From Corbicula japonica (Eukaryota > Mollusca > Bivalvia > Venerida > Cyrenidae), in the NCBI GenBank assembly GCA_038501625.1, contig JAZAYU010000013.1, forward strand, positions 992,001-1,056,000: a stretch of 64,000 nucleotides of DNA, read 5' to 3'. A model generated the notes under the pieces. That model was not told the origin of the DNA. It searched no databases and was given only the letters and a program-made list of their open reading frames with translations. Position 1 is the stretch's first letter. Each line of letters opens with the position of its first letter. A program made the translations under genes and the position numbers. Below are positions 35,701-48,027 of the stretch, piece after piece.

Positions 35701-36354
35701 CTAACTATTAATAATCGTACCGTGGTAATCGAAGAAACGTAAGCACAACTCGCATCAAGCGAAACTTTTCAAGCACTTTTCACACCTTTTTATAAAATTA
35801 GTTACACCGATAATTCAAACTTCAATCTAACTAGATATAATACAGATTATTGTCACAGTTATTTATTTTTACCACAAGACAAAATCAAAACAAACATCCT
35901 ATCCGCAATGAACTATACGGTTTTAAATAACCACACGTATTTAGATAGTTAAATTGAACTTACTTAGCTTTATTATTTCGCATTGAATGATCATAAACTC
36001 TCGTCGACCTATTAATGCTCGGATATATTCCCAGTGCGGGTTTCAAAGATTAATGAGGAATTTTATGAAATAGCGGAAAATTGAAATCCTGTCAACAGTA
36101 TTGAAAATCCATTAGCACCTGTCATAGTGACAGTTGTTATTTGAGGAATAGCAAAATATACCAGGTATTTTTATAGTCATTTTAATGAACCGATCGGATA
36201 AAAACACTTAAAATATTTTTATTGAAATTTTAAATAAGGTGTTTTAACTGTATACTAATGATAAATTAAACAAAGATATTTAACTGATAATACATGGCAA
36301 CCACAGTAAAATAATATTTTAACTACTGCATTCCTTATATCTAGTATCTAGCCC

Positions 36355-36500
36355 CAAGATTGTAAAACTGAAAATGAAAACCAGTCTCAAATCTCAAGAA
36401 TCTGATGTGCTGAAATGGCGACTAGTCGCCATTTCAGACTATCAGTGGCTTGAGATTTGAGACTGGTTTCAAATCTGCGTTTTATAATCTTCAGCACTGG
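36355..36500. repeat. Foldback MITE (repeat D) in duplication copy 2
   Basis: Same palindrome as at 29604-29735 but with the centre AATGGCGACTAGTCGCCATT, a longer perfect palindrome than copy 1 retains. Confidence 0.7.
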
Positions 36501-36896
36501 TGTCAAACACGATTCTCCAGTCTTATGCAAAGCTTTTCGAGCTCCCACATATCTGCGAATTTCGTTAGTATGAAAATGAAACACACCTTTCGCTTGTGTG
36601 ATATTAATTTTACCCTTTAATAGTTCACTAGTATAACAATTTGAAATTATTTTAAAATTTCGATAACACTGTGAGCGCAATATTGATTTGTGTGCTCTCT
36701 AAATAGTGAGATAAAAAATTTAAAATGATGTGAAAACATAATGTCATAATCAGATAATGTACAGTTTCAGTTACTCATAATTATAAGAACCTAATAAAGT
36801 ATCTGCGTTCACTACGTGTCAACTACTTCAGTAGCATTATGTTCGTTAATTAAAATACAGTTATAAACGAATATGATCAAAACAATATTACGTTAC

Positions 36897-37211
36897 TTTT
36901 GGTGGAGTTATTTCACCAAGACAACTTGTACTTGTTTGTGATACGAGAACCTAGCTGTTGGGGCAAGTGTGAGGTTGGTGCACCCTAGAACCTGGTTTAA
37001 ACCCCCCCCCCCCCAGTGGCAAATTGTTTTGCCACTGACCGTTCCAAGGCGGTAACCCCTCGGGTTCTCACTTTCGTTAATTGTTTGTGGCGTCCATATT
37101 GAAATTGATTATTGTATAACCATGCTCTCTTTTCCTCTATACTGTTTGGCTGTGTGGGGAGGCTGTGTCTGCTGGATGTGACCATCCCTGATATGCATAT
37201 TTCACTTTTTT
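36897..37211 (+). mobile_element. Repeat A copy 4, with visible empty site in copy 1
   Basis: In copy 1 (30160-30175) the sequence runs straight through CTTTTACATGCTAGCAGG. In copy 2 repeat A lies between ...GTTACTTTT and ACTTTTTTACATGCTAGC, giving a duplication of about five bases (CTTTT). The left end starts at GGTGGAGTTATTTC, shorter than other copies, consistent with 5' truncation of a retroelement. The right end is GATATGCATATTTCAC. The interior has a run of about 11 C. Confidence 0.7.
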
Positions 37212-37592
37212 ACATGCTAGCAGGTCAGTTTGAGAAACGAATATCAATTGAATGTGTTCTTTTAATCTTGTTTCCCTTTCGTTCATCACCTGCGTGCCAT
37301 GATGAATTAACTTTTTTTGCAATCTTACATTATTTTAGAAAAACTTATTACAAAATAGACAGAAATGAATTTTTAAACTTCAGCACGACTGTGAATCTTA
37401 AAAAAGATTTCTCCAATATTTAGGGTAAACTTGACTATTGACGCGTATACCGAAAGAACTTTCAATTGCATCGGTGTTTTCGTGTTCACACCTTGGTTTA
37501 ATCGGGATGAAATGAAAAGTCTTTTCAAAATGCCTATTGCCGCATTGAACAGTTTAGTTTTTTACAAACATTAAAAGAATTAATCTCGGCGC

Positions 37593-38643
37593 TGTCAGTC
37601 CTATCTTATTTACGTGCAACGAAAGAGACTGTTTTGTTACGACGCCCAATACGCGCCGTCATTTAAACAGTCATTTCTTTGAGTATTAGTACTTCTGTGT
37701 CAAAATAAATCTGTCGTATTGAAATATGGTCATAACTTAAACTTGTTTTGCGTAAAAGTAGACTGTACCTTTATTCTACCTTTGTTCTACATTGAAATAC
37801 ATGTATGGTGAAGTTGTTTTGCATATAAACGCCTGAAAAAATAGTTTATGCCACGTGTTGGATGACTTACTGTAGCGTTTAAGGCCCTGATATATATGAA
37901 TCGACAGACATATTATGTCTACATAGAAGTTATTGAATACATATTAAACACTATTTCTATGTAGAACAAGTTTCAGGTCTGACCATATTTCTATGTAGAA
38001 CGACTTAAGAACATAACCATCTTTATATGCAAAACAACTTCACCATCATTTACAAACTATTCTGCAAATATTTTTTGAAACTGGTGATCATATGTACAAG
38101 AAAGAATTAAATCAAATGCATTTTCTTTACTTAAAAGAGAAAGTCGTGCAAAGGACTCTGTATTTAGCATATAAATGCACCGACAAAAAAGGCTTTGAAG
38201 TACCAATAAAACAGTTGAATGTAAACAAATTATTAACCCTTTTAATCGCAAGTGTATTTCGGTAATTCAAGTAATTCGGTATTTATTTTCGAAAGAAATC
38301 AAAATCATTAGGATAGTAATATTAAATTCCAATAAAAAGAATGTTTATTGATCGTGCTTCGGTTTCAATTTTCTATTTTGCCTATTTAAACATATCAAAT
38401 TTATTTATTTGACAGTGGATGTGATTTTCCGCATAAAATGAAAACTTGCTGAAGAAGAACTTAACATAAAGAAATGTACACAAGATACAAAACTGAAGTG
38501 TTGGAAACGTACGTATATTTCATTTATATATTAACTTGTATTAGAAATAAATGTTCACTGTTCTTAAATTTCTTTCAAAAATTCTGTTAACCATCTTGAT
38601 ATATTTGTTTTGTACCCATTTAGGGATAGTGAATATAAACTAC
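37593..38643. other. Intergenic, no gene seen
   Basis: AT-rich. TATTTCTATGTAGAAC recurs (about 37950 and 37988). Nothing else is supported. Confidence 0.4.
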
Positions 38644-38810
38644 TTTATGTTATTTGTTCAATCCCGTAGGCGTGAAGGACAACTTTCACTGGTAAGAAAA
38701 AATAATAGAAAAACTCTTGTTTGATTGAAAATGGGTATTTATTTAAAAAATACCATAAAAGGATAAATAAAAAATCATTATTTTTTCTTATCTGGGCGGC
38801 AAGAAACGCC
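38644..38810 (+). repeat. 167-bp direct repeat, first copy
   Basis: Identical by eye to 39137-39303. Each copy contains a foldback: TAAGAAAAAATAAT near the start pairs with ATTATTTTTTCTTA near the end, and GGTATTTATTTAAAAAATACC sits at the centre. Confidence 0.85.
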
Positions 38811-39136
38811 GTCCAGGAATATAGGTAAGAACAAAGCAGAATAAAAAATATGAAATAAACGGAAAGAAAATAATAATGGGAACCAATCAGAGTGGAGGAG
38901 GAATGGGAGGAGGCGGTTGAAGAGAAAGTTTAGCGTGGCTTCTTGATAACAAAACTAGAGAAAGAATGGCGTTCGATTGATGCCATTGGTTAAAATGGAT
39001 CATGTGATTAGATTCTCGATTCCGATGGGTTCCCACATTAACATAATGCATATCAATAACAATGTACATGGTAATATATACATGAAAGATAGGAAGATTG
39101 AAAAATACATAAATTATTTTATAATCATAAAATATA

Positions 39137-39303
39137 TTTATGTTATTTGTTCAATCCCGTAGGCGTGAAGGACAACTTTCACTGGTAAGAAAAAATAATA
39201 GAAAAACTCTTGTTTGATTGAAAATGGGTATTTATTTAAAAAATACCATAAAAGGATAAATAAAAAATCATTATTTTTTCTTATCTGGGCGGCAAGAAAC
39301 GCC
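39137..39303 (+). repeat. 167-bp direct repeat, second copy
   Basis: Second copy of the block at 38644, separated by 326 bp of unrelated sequence. Confidence 0.85.
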
Positions 39304-39359
39304 ACAAGGGAAAACCGCCCCAACAAGACGCTGTTACTTGACTTCTATAAATCTGTTAG

Positions 39360-39620
39360 TTGACTACTCGTACTGGCCATTATCGACTACTACTGGCCAT
39401 TATCGACTACTACTGGCCATTAGATGACCAATATATGATATTATTTGACTTTGGGAAACTATTTGACTACTTCAGCCATTAGTCGACTACTACAGGCCTT
39501 TGGTTGAATACTGAAGGGAATAAATTACTATAGGCCTTTAGTTGAATACTGAAGGGAATAAATTGACTACTACAGGCCATTTGGTGACTACTACAGGTTA
39601 TTAATTTACTAGAGGCCGTT
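39360..39620 (+). repeat. Degenerate minisatellite
   Basis: Repeated GACTACTACTGGCCATTA and variants (GACTACTACAGGCCTTTGG, GAATACTGAAGGGAATAAATT), with units of variable length. Confidence 0.7.
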
Positions 39621-40494
39621 CATTGACTGCTCAAATGAATAAAAGTCAAACATGCTAAAAAGTAATGCTGTAAATTTTGATCTTGCAGTAATCTCAAAAA
39701 CGTTATACAAAAATTAAGAGTAAAGTTTTGATCAATATATGTTAAGATTGTTATTTACTTTAATATGAAAACTATCCACCTTTTCATCTTTCCTTTTATC
39801 AAAATTAGAATATTTTACACACGTACATGTATGATAATTATAATTTTATAAACTTAATTTATTCTGAAACCTATCATAAGCCCATTAAATGTTTTATGGC
39901 GGAACATTTAACGACTTGATAATAAGAACAAAATGTTTGAAGATGTAAAATACAAGAGGCTAGATATTCTTTACTTATGTTTGGTTTTAGTACTTTTGGT
40001 GATACTACCTTATGTACTATGATGAGGTTTGCTTTAGTAATGAGTATTTACCATCAGTCAAGTTTTGATCGAAGTGACCTGTTTATCATGTATGTGAAAT
40101 CCATTGCCAAACATTTAGTTCGCTAAGCACTATAGAATTGCAGTCAAGTTCACCGACCTTCCACTTGACCAGTTTACAGACGGACGGCATTAAGACACAA
40201 CTTAAAAACAAAATGTAACTAGGAACAGTTGTTTAAAATGAAGCGGGATCGAAGCAAGGACAAAGTCCACACTAGAAGCCCGGAGTTCGGAGCGCACTAA
40301 CAGGCCGGAGTTCTGTAGATTGATCCGGCCAGTAGCTATGGGCAATTACAATACGACTAGCAATAATAGCCAGGATTTCTTTAGTGTGTATCCGCCGAAG
40401 CACTCATATAACTCTAAATGTGGTTTAAGGGAAATTTCCAAATAAGAAGGAATGTTTTTTTGCGGCCGGAATCTGGTCACTTTAGGGGAGAAGA

Positions 40495-40580
40495 TGTGTA
40501 ATCGGACGGGACAGCTCAGTATTCAGGACATTCGCCCGTAAGCAAATGGTCCCGGATTCGAGATCCGGATAAGCTGCAAA
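40495..40580 (+). repeat. tRNA-derived SINE head
   Basis: ACAGCTCAGTATTCAGG resembles an A box and GGATTCGAGATCC a B box, about 35 bases apart, followed by non-tRNA sequence. The intervening arm (CGCCCGTAAGCAAATGG) is tRNA-like but not a clean cloverleaf. Confidence 0.55.
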
Positions 40581-41202
40581 TTTTTCCAACCTGTTGCTGC
40601 TAGAATCTTTACACTGAGGATCCAGCCCGCACCAATAGCCTGGAGTAATTAAGACTGAAGATACGACTATCGCTGCATTATAGCTCAAAGGTTTGTAGAC
40701 TGACAAACCAACCCGCACCGCATGGCTCTGAGTTCTACAGAATGTGGAATTTTAGACTGCTAGCCGCTGAGTTTGTAGTCGGAATATCTGACCCGCACTG
40801 ATAACCGGGATTGCCGTGTATAGATAAACAGGACCAGTGTTAAAATCAAATGAAAAGAAAGCACTCAAACGTCTTTCTATGGAACTGTTAATTTATAAAT
40901 AACAGAATTATTCAACGTGATTTTAAGATTTGATTTAATCTGATTTGTCAGTTACAATGTTCGTGTCAAGAGCATTTGAAATTTGACATAACTAAGGTTA
41001 AAACGACACATATGTTTAATCCCTCTTAAAAACTCAGATCTCGGTTAGTCAGTTTCGTGAACTTGATCAAAACACAATGAAGAAAGACTTGTTTGAACAC
41101 TTGTAGGCTGTCGTTTTCACATTTATAGTTGCTTAAAGCTCTTCATGCTTTGTTTTCAGCCGAACACATTCATCTGTTATAATTTGATATGTTCACAAAT
41201 GC

Positions 41203-43897
41203 ATGCGCTCTTTATATTTTAGAAGAAATGAAGAACATATATCTAAAAAAGTTACAATCACATTCTTGGAAGTCATCTCGGTAGAATCTATTTGCAGAAA
41301 TACAGAGCCGCCGAAGCCAGCATCACAGCTGACGTGTCGGGTTGTCAAACAATTTTTAGATGGCCTAAAACGGAAGGAAGTGCCAAGTAAAGCCGCCCAA
41401 TGTCTTGGGCAGACGACAAAAGAAGACGTCATGAGATGGGTTGATGAGAACGAACTGGATCTTCTTCATCACGCGATTATCCTTAATAACCCGGAAGCAA
41501 CAGAACATTTGTTATCACATGGCTTTTTCCAGGTAACGTTACGATTGACTTCCTCACTGCGCAAGTCTCTATTTAAAAAAAAAACGTTATTTATTGATAA
41601 CGACTAAGAGTTAAACTTAACTGGAAAATGTTCTAGTACTACAAAAAACACACACACAAAACATTCATACCAATTATCATAAAGACGAAATGGCAAAAGT
41701 AACATTCTCTAATACAAAAAAGTAAAATATGCATATCAGGAATCGCCACACTCACAAACACACAGCCTTTCCACGCAGCGATAAAGAAGAAAGGAAAAGA
41801 GAGCATGTTGTTATAAGTATGTCAATTCAAATAAGACACCACAAACAATTAACGAAAAAGAGAGCAGTTGTGGTTACCGCATTGGAACGGTCAGTGGCAA
41901 AACAAATTGCCACTGGGGGTTTAAATCAGGTTCTAGGGTGCACCAACCTCACACTTGCCCCAACAGGTTCTCATATCAACAAACAAGTACAAGTTCTTTT
42001 GGTGAAATAACTCCATCTCACCCATTAGCTGAATAATGTTGCAAAGTGTATACCTATGTTATTGAATGGCTTCAACTGATATCGATAATCAAGAGATAAT
42101 TTCAGCAGTGTCTTTCTTGCAGGCTCCGTTTGAACCACGTAGTAACTTATACGCTCACCTTGCGTGTTTCCTCGGGCACAGAACCTGTCTGAACATCATT
42201 CTTCAGTACCGGAAAGACGATAACAGACCTAGCAGGTCGCTCACCTACAGTCCCAACGGAAACGGTATCAACGACAGGCGACGTGAAGTAACCATTACTC
42301 TTTTATGCTAATAATAAAACTAATTATAGTTATAAATAACCGCTCTTACGTGTTTTGCTCGCATATTCCTGCTGTTTGGTTCGCCTGCACGTTGCTGTTG
42401 TTAGGCTGGCTCGCAAGTTTCATGTTTTGCTTCACTTAAAGTGTTTGTTTATTGGTTGTACGTTCTTGAAAGTACGTGACTGGCATTTAATCTCGTGAGG
42501 ACGAACATACTGCGGAATTGTCATAACCCGGTCCTTCTTATCACAATTATAAAGAAAATAGTAAATGTTAATTCCATTTTGGGGATGTTAACTTTTAAAT
42601 ATGAAATCGATGACATTAGGGACATATGTTTTATCTATTTTAGATAAGTCCTATTGATGTAGCTGCCGAGGCCGGACATCTAGACTGTGTGAAACAGATT
42701 CTGACCCAGTGTGTGATAAAAGACCACCCGGACCTTGCGGACTATCCATATGTCGCTCTTGCTTGTATACCACAATCTGTTCTCTCAGTCCAACTCATTT
42801 TGAAAAAGGACAAACCTAAAGCAGACGACATCAAAAAGGCAATTGAAGTGTCTCTGATGAAGGCTAGTGCACAATGTCTGGATCATTTGTTGAAGCAGAA
42901 GATAAAAACAGACGATATGTTTGGAAAGAAAAACTTCTTCCACATGTTATACACTTTCAGTCAAACATCACAGTTTGGCGCTGATGGTTACAGAAGGCTA
43001 CCGGAAGTGACGCAAGTGCTCATCAAGAACAAATACAATGTTAAAACTGCCAACATTCCGAACACATATCCTATGTACAGTCTGATTAAAAATGCTCTAT
43101 GTGTCCATGACTACATCAACACGAGACATTACGTGATGTGTTTACGTCTGCTGATAGAGGCAGGTGCGGATCCGAACTTCGATGAAGCTGAACATGAAAA
43201 GAAGTTGAACTCAAAAGGCATCAAGACGGAACATGGTAGAATGTCTTACAGCTCAGCGATGCACTGCTTACTAGAAACTGTCGAAAGCTTTTCAGAGTAT
43301 CTCGAATCAAAGGCGCTTGGTGTGAGATTCATTGTTCAAATGGCTGAAGTGTTGCTTCAAAATAAGGCACAAATAAATGCAGTGGGGCGACTTGGGGACA
43401 AGAACAGTAACCGTTATGGTACCGTGCTTCACCAGTTCGCCAAATGTTGTGTCAAACTAGGAGTGGATACAGATATATTCAAATATCTTCTGAGGCAAGG
43501 TGCAGACCCGAACGCTACCGAAGACAGCGGAAAATATGTCATCAATACGTTTCTAGACATCTTGTTCGCAGAGCTGAAAGAATTTGGCGTCCATCAGAAA
43601 CCAATAGACCATACAGAGAACGTAAAAACAATGCTAGATTTATCCTTGTTCATGAACAGAAATTGTGTAAAGGAAACCCTCAAGATATTAAACAGAGACT
43701 ATGCCAAACCCCCGCATCACATGAAAAAATACGTCCAAATGGCACAGAAAGCATTAGAGGAAAGAGCGCATGAAGTTTGGCCGCTAAAACGTATATGCAG
43801 AGTGCTTATCTGGGACCTGTGTAAGAGAGATGCTTCCGTTGTGACCAAGCTACCAACAGACATCGAGTCTAGGACATACATACTGCCTAGTATATGA
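41203..43897 (+). CDS. Ankyrin-repeat protein with C-terminal SOCS-box-like motif (ASB-like)
   Basis: Three exons joined in phase 0: 41203-41532, 42123-42287, 42644-43897 (582 aa, TGA stop). Donors are CAG|GTAACG and GAA|GTAACC; acceptors are TTTCTTGCAG and TCTATTTTAG. The ATG at 41203 is open, but a good acceptor (ATTTGCAG at 41297) could instead start exon 1 at 41298 after an unseen upstream exon. Ankyrin-type helices: LLHHAIILNNPEATEHLLSHG, then AHLACFLGHRTCLNIIL, SPIDVAAEAGHLDCVKQIL, CLRLLIEAGADPNF, MAEVLLQNKAQINA, and TVLHQFAK with YLLRQGADPNA. The last 40 residues (PLKRICRVLIW and TKLPTDIESRTYILPS) follow the SOCS box pattern LxxLCRxxIR...LPxPxxLxxYL, which in ASB proteins binds elongin BC and cullin-5 to build a ubiquitin ligase; the ankyrin part would choose the substrate. 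Repeats are diverged, so repeat number is uncertain. Confidence 0.75.
41712..42045 (-). repeat. Repeat A copy 5, inside intron 1 of the ankyrin gene
   Basis: Minus-strand copy from AAAATATGCATATCAGG to GGTGAAATAACTCCATCTC, with both hairpin arms intact (GTGGCAAAACAAATTGCCAC). Confidence 0.75.
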
Positions 43898-45250
43898 AGA
43901 CCGATACCTAAGGCTTTATTGCGCATCGTCTTCGTTAATAGAGACACCAGTCTTATTTATTTAATAGGCAGCTTTGTAATTTATACTCCATGTTGATCCT
44001 GAATGGAAGGAATTGATCGGCGGCACATTTTGACACACAGTGCTCGAACCCTGTATCAGATGGCGAGATGTGGTCCGGCTACATCAGACCATATAATCAA
44101 AATACGGGTGGCCTTTATCATTGACTGCAACCTATGTAATAAGTAGCTGTTATTTATTTTCTACTCTCTTAATTCTGACACAAATATCACCTGTTGAACT
44201 CAGCAAAGGTCAAACCTGTTCTCACTGTGTTTTGATAAGAGTGGTGCACAAGCAGATCTTCGAGAGATTTGTTAAAATAATCTTCAACATGCTGATAACA
44301 TACTGAAATATTTACAATCGGTTCTCAATTTATTTGAACTTGCTCTAACTTTGGTTGCATTTTTTGTAAATTTGATTACAACGCATGCACACTCACGTGC
44401 TTCATGGTTGCATGGGATTATGATGACGGCGGGGAATGCCAAACATTTATTTATAACATATTATATTGAAGTAGAGACACTTCAGAAATAATGATTCACT
44501 TGATATTTCTAACAGTTTTGAGAATCAGCATGACTTTTAGTATATTTTTAAGAGCTTTCAATAACTTACAAGTGATTAGGAATATCAATACTTTTTATTG
44601 CAGCCCGCGATATTTAGATTATAAACCATGTTTAAGTAACTATGTACGATTTACCGACCAAATATTCGTTATTAACTGTGATTCATTTATCGTTTGTAAC
44701 AAGTTCTCCATCTTATGATTATTAATGAATCATGTAAATATTTATCTTTCCTTTGGTTTACCCCCTACCATTGACAGTTATAAAGCAGACAAGTGTTTAA
44801 AATATAAATGTCATTCTTGAAATTCAGTTACTTCATAAATTGCAATCTTCACAAAGAGTAATCGTTACAACATCGACTGATCGCTTTCCTGCTTACAATG
44901 AGTGGCCGATTATGTAACTGAAAAGGGGTAAGAAAAGGAGGTATAACTACACAAATATTAAAATAGTTTTGAAAGTCCAGGAAGTCGGTTGTAGAGCGAT
45001 GGCTATACCATGTTTGTTATAAACAGCATCCAGTGTTAGACGTCAAGAAGCAGTCAACAAACACCAAGCCTGATCAGATCTATCGTCGTTCTAGTTGTGT
45101 ATACATTAAAACTGTGGAGTTAGAGACGGATTTCATTTTGATCATTTCTCGGCTTTGCTATATCTCTTTGATATTTAAATTCTGAATAAGGTTGATAAAA
45201 CATTTCGAAAACATGACCTCCTGTATGACATAATGATAACTAGATCGGAA
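43898..45250. other. 3' flank of the ankyrin gene, no gene seen
   Basis: AT-rich; short frames only (for example 44121-44306 and 44491-44718) without recognisable content. Confidence 0.4.
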
Positions 45251-45254
45251 CAAA

Positions 45255-45560
45255 AAAGAGTGAAATGTGCACATCAGTAATCGCTACACTAAGAAAACAC
45301 AGCCACCCCACGCAGCGAAAAAGTAAAAAGGAAAAGAGAGCACGTGTTTATAAGAATACCAATTTCAGATAAGACACCACAAACAATTAACGAAAAAGAG
45401 AGCCCGTGGGGTTACCGCATTGGAACGGTCAGTGGCAAAACAATTTGCCACTGGAGTTTTAAACCAGGTTCTAGGGTGCACCAACCGCACACTTGCCTAT
45501 GTACAAACAAGTACAAGTTGTCTTGGTGAAATAACTCCAGCCCAATGGCTAAAGAAGACT
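45255..45560 (-). repeat. Repeat A copy 6
   Basis: Minus-strand copy with GTGAAATGTGCACATCAG end, GTGGCAAAACAATTTGCCAC hairpin and GGTGAAATAACTCCAGCCC. Confidence 0.7.
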
Positions 45561-45837
45561 GAGAACATACTGAGCTCTTTCAAACAGAAAAAGCGCATCA
45601 AATTTAATTTAATATTCAAAATAACATGATTGACACTCGTATATCTTTTCATAAAATAAACATAGCGAGTTTAAACTTTCGTTATTTTTAAAAGGTAATT
45701 CAAGACTTTCAAAACAGATTTTTATTAACATCTGATGATTAAGTTTCCAAAGTTGTTAAAATTTGACGGATATACTGTATTAATATTTAAACTGAAGAGC
45801 ATAATAGTACTAATGGCGCAAGACCTATAAATAGTAA

Positions 45838-45996
45838 CCTGTTGGGGCAAGGTCGAGGTTGGTGCACCCTAGAACCTGGTTTAAAACCCCAGTGGCAATT
45901 TGTTTTGCCACTGACCGTTCCAAGGCAGTATTCCCAAAGGTTCTCTTTTTCGTTAATTGTTTGTGGCGTCCTATTTGAATTGATTATAACAAACAT

Positions 45997-46032
<36 letters not shown>

Positions 46033-46087
46033 TTTTCGCTGCGTGAGGAGGCTGTGTTTTGTGAGTGTGGCGATTCCAGATATGCAT
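45838..46087 (+). repeat. Repeat A copy 7, inverted relative to copy 6
   Basis: Plus-strand copy with the GTGGCAATTTGTTTTGCCAC hairpin, a (CT)n expansion at 45999-46029 and the CCAGATATGCATACC end. It faces copy 6 across about 280 bp. Confidence 0.7.
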
Positions 46088-46849
46088 ACCTATACCTTAC
46101 TTTTTTTCCCATTGATATGTGTGAAGATACTATTAAAACTGTGTATTTATCTTAAGTGAAAAATGCTAAAGCTTTTCAATAACTGCAATACAATTGATAA
46201 GAAAGATAGCTAGCTCTAGTATATCAATTTCTAAAGATGTCGGGGATTTGGGAGATTTGCTGACATTTTATTACAAAATGCAAAACATTGCAGTTTCTCC
46301 GGAATCTTATTTTCGTATGAAAGATCAGAATGGATATAAGGACCATTTTCAAGTTAACGAGAATAACGCTCGGTAAAGATGGTTTCTCAAAAGATGGTGA
46401 ACGTAAAAAATCTTTTATTTTAATAAAATTAAATGGAAGACACATTGGCAGATAGATACTGGCATATAACGAGAACCGAGTTTCAGATAAAGTAGGTCAT
46501 GCTGGGATAATTTTTAAGTCATCAGGAAATTTCTTATTTTACCAAACATAACCACAGAATTCACATAAAACTATAGGCCGTAACAGCAATGCGTTTCAAT
46601 GAAATTTGATAAATTTTTACAATAAAGATTAGGAATTAAGATCATGATACACATTTCAACGGTTAATCAACAACAGACATGAGGGACACATTTGATTACA
46701 TTTTGTGATATTACCTGAAATTACCCGAAACAGATAATAAAACGTCACAGTAACCAACATTTTTTTCGGCGTTAGCTGTCTAAGCTCACTTTTGACCTAG
46801 TTTTTCGACCAATGAAATGTTGTAAATAATACTCGTATTCTCTTATTAT

Positions 46850-46988
46850 GCAGAGGGAAAATGAAATAAACTATTTCGATTGGTAGCTATTTACACCAGA
46901 GAGGCATCTAGCAGGGTCGAGAGGTATCTAGTGGGATTTTTATTATTATGCAGCGGAAAAATCAAATAGATTATTTCGATTGGTTGTT
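46850..46988 (+). repeat. Short direct duplication
   Basis: TTATTATGCAG(A/C)GG(G/A)AAAAT followed by an ATTTCGATTGGT block occurs at about 46853-46888 and 46949-46983, separated by GAGAGG-type repeats. Confidence 0.6.
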
Positions 46989-47215
46989 AGTGGGTGTTGC
47001 ATTGGAGAAAAAACATATTTACGATTTAAATAACCAGTTAAGTCAATATTGATGGCTTAAATACAATTTTATATGGAATATTCTTGGATGTCAGGTAAAC
47101 GCTTGCATACAATACACAGTGTAAAACGAAAGAGATGTGTAGATATTTCTAGTTCTTACTGGTTCCTTTCTAGTTCCTTTGATACTGATTGTTAATTTCA
47201 GGTATAAAATACAAG

Positions 47216-47288
47216 TTCATTGTAGTGTAGTGGCTAACACTCTCGCCTCGAAAACGGAGGCCCCGGGTTCAATACTCAGAACGGACAC
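47216..47288 (+). repeat. tRNA-like sequence (SINE head or tRNA pseudogene)
   Basis: TAGTGTAGTGGCTAACAC resembles the D arm, GCCTC-GAAAACG-GAGGC forms a five-base-pair anticodon-type stem with a seven-base loop, and GGGTTCAATACTC resembles the T arm/B box. The loop lacks the usual T at position 33 and the T stem and acceptor do not pair, so a working tRNA gene is unlikely. Confidence 0.5.
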
Positions 47289-48027
47289 TTTTTAAAAGTT
47301 AATTTACGTAAAAGTTGGTAGATTTCACTCTTGTAACAGGCTGTTTGTATTTATTTTTAATTTTTTTATTAAATTTCAAGGACATTTATTCATCTTGAGT
47401 TCTAACTCTACAAGAGGTATTTTATTGAAACTGAATAAATGTAGATCATTGCTTCTTTAATCGACTTGTTATCACTGTATGAAATTGTTGCAACAGCTTC
47501 AACATTTTTTTGAAAGACACTTTCAATGAATTTATGAGTTGTCATGATTCGGTCGCTTAATCTCTAGGTCATACTAAGAAGGCAGGGAGGGTTCGTCAAC
47601 AGCTATAACAAGTAAAATAAATAACTAAACTGTGTCTGCTTCGCCTCTCTGTATTTCTTTCTTTCTTATATACATGTATAAATCTATAATCTATCATATA
47701 TAAATCTTTTCCGTCAACGCCGTTTATCTTTTTTAAAGATATTTCTTGTTTAAAATTAGGTCACTGCCAAATCTTTGTTTGGGGACAGAGTGTAGACATC
47801 TAAACGTTTTTTATACTGAAAGACTTTTAAAACGCATCACACCTTTTTCAGTTATTTTCCTAAAAATAATCATTATGAAGAAAATCACCTTATTAGTTAA
47901 TATTTTAACCAACAATTTGTCGTTGCAAACAAATTTCGTGGATTTTTTCCACATGGTATCCCGCACGGCATGCACGTGCATCAAATGCAAATTACGTGGC
48001 ATAACGGGTCTATGTAAACTTTGTAAA
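47289..48027. other. Intergenic, no gene seen
   Basis: AT-rich. A plus-strand frame at 47746-48033 has several Cys near its end (CTCIKCKLRGITGLCKLC) but runs into the hairpin at 48028 and is not recognised. Confidence 0.35.

Larger units (their letters stand above)
30544..37592 (+). repeat. Segmental tandem duplication, copy 2
   Basis: Begins with TTGAAAATTGAAAAACTGGAT (30544), mirroring the 25117 start of copy 1, and ends at AATCTCGGCGCT. Extra DNA absent from copy 1: an element at 30623-31855, about 0.9 kb at 32365-33262 with two large hairpins, about 150 bp at 35925-36075, and repeat A at about 36897-37211. No gene is recognised. Confidence 0.75.

Noticed and set aside
43717..43947. Minus-strand frame over the end of the ankyrin gene
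   Set aside because: Antisense to the SOCS-box-like C terminus and without features of its own.
47216..47288. Functional tRNA gene
   Set aside because: The T stem and acceptor do not pair and the anticodon loop lacks T33; more likely a SINE head or pseudogene.
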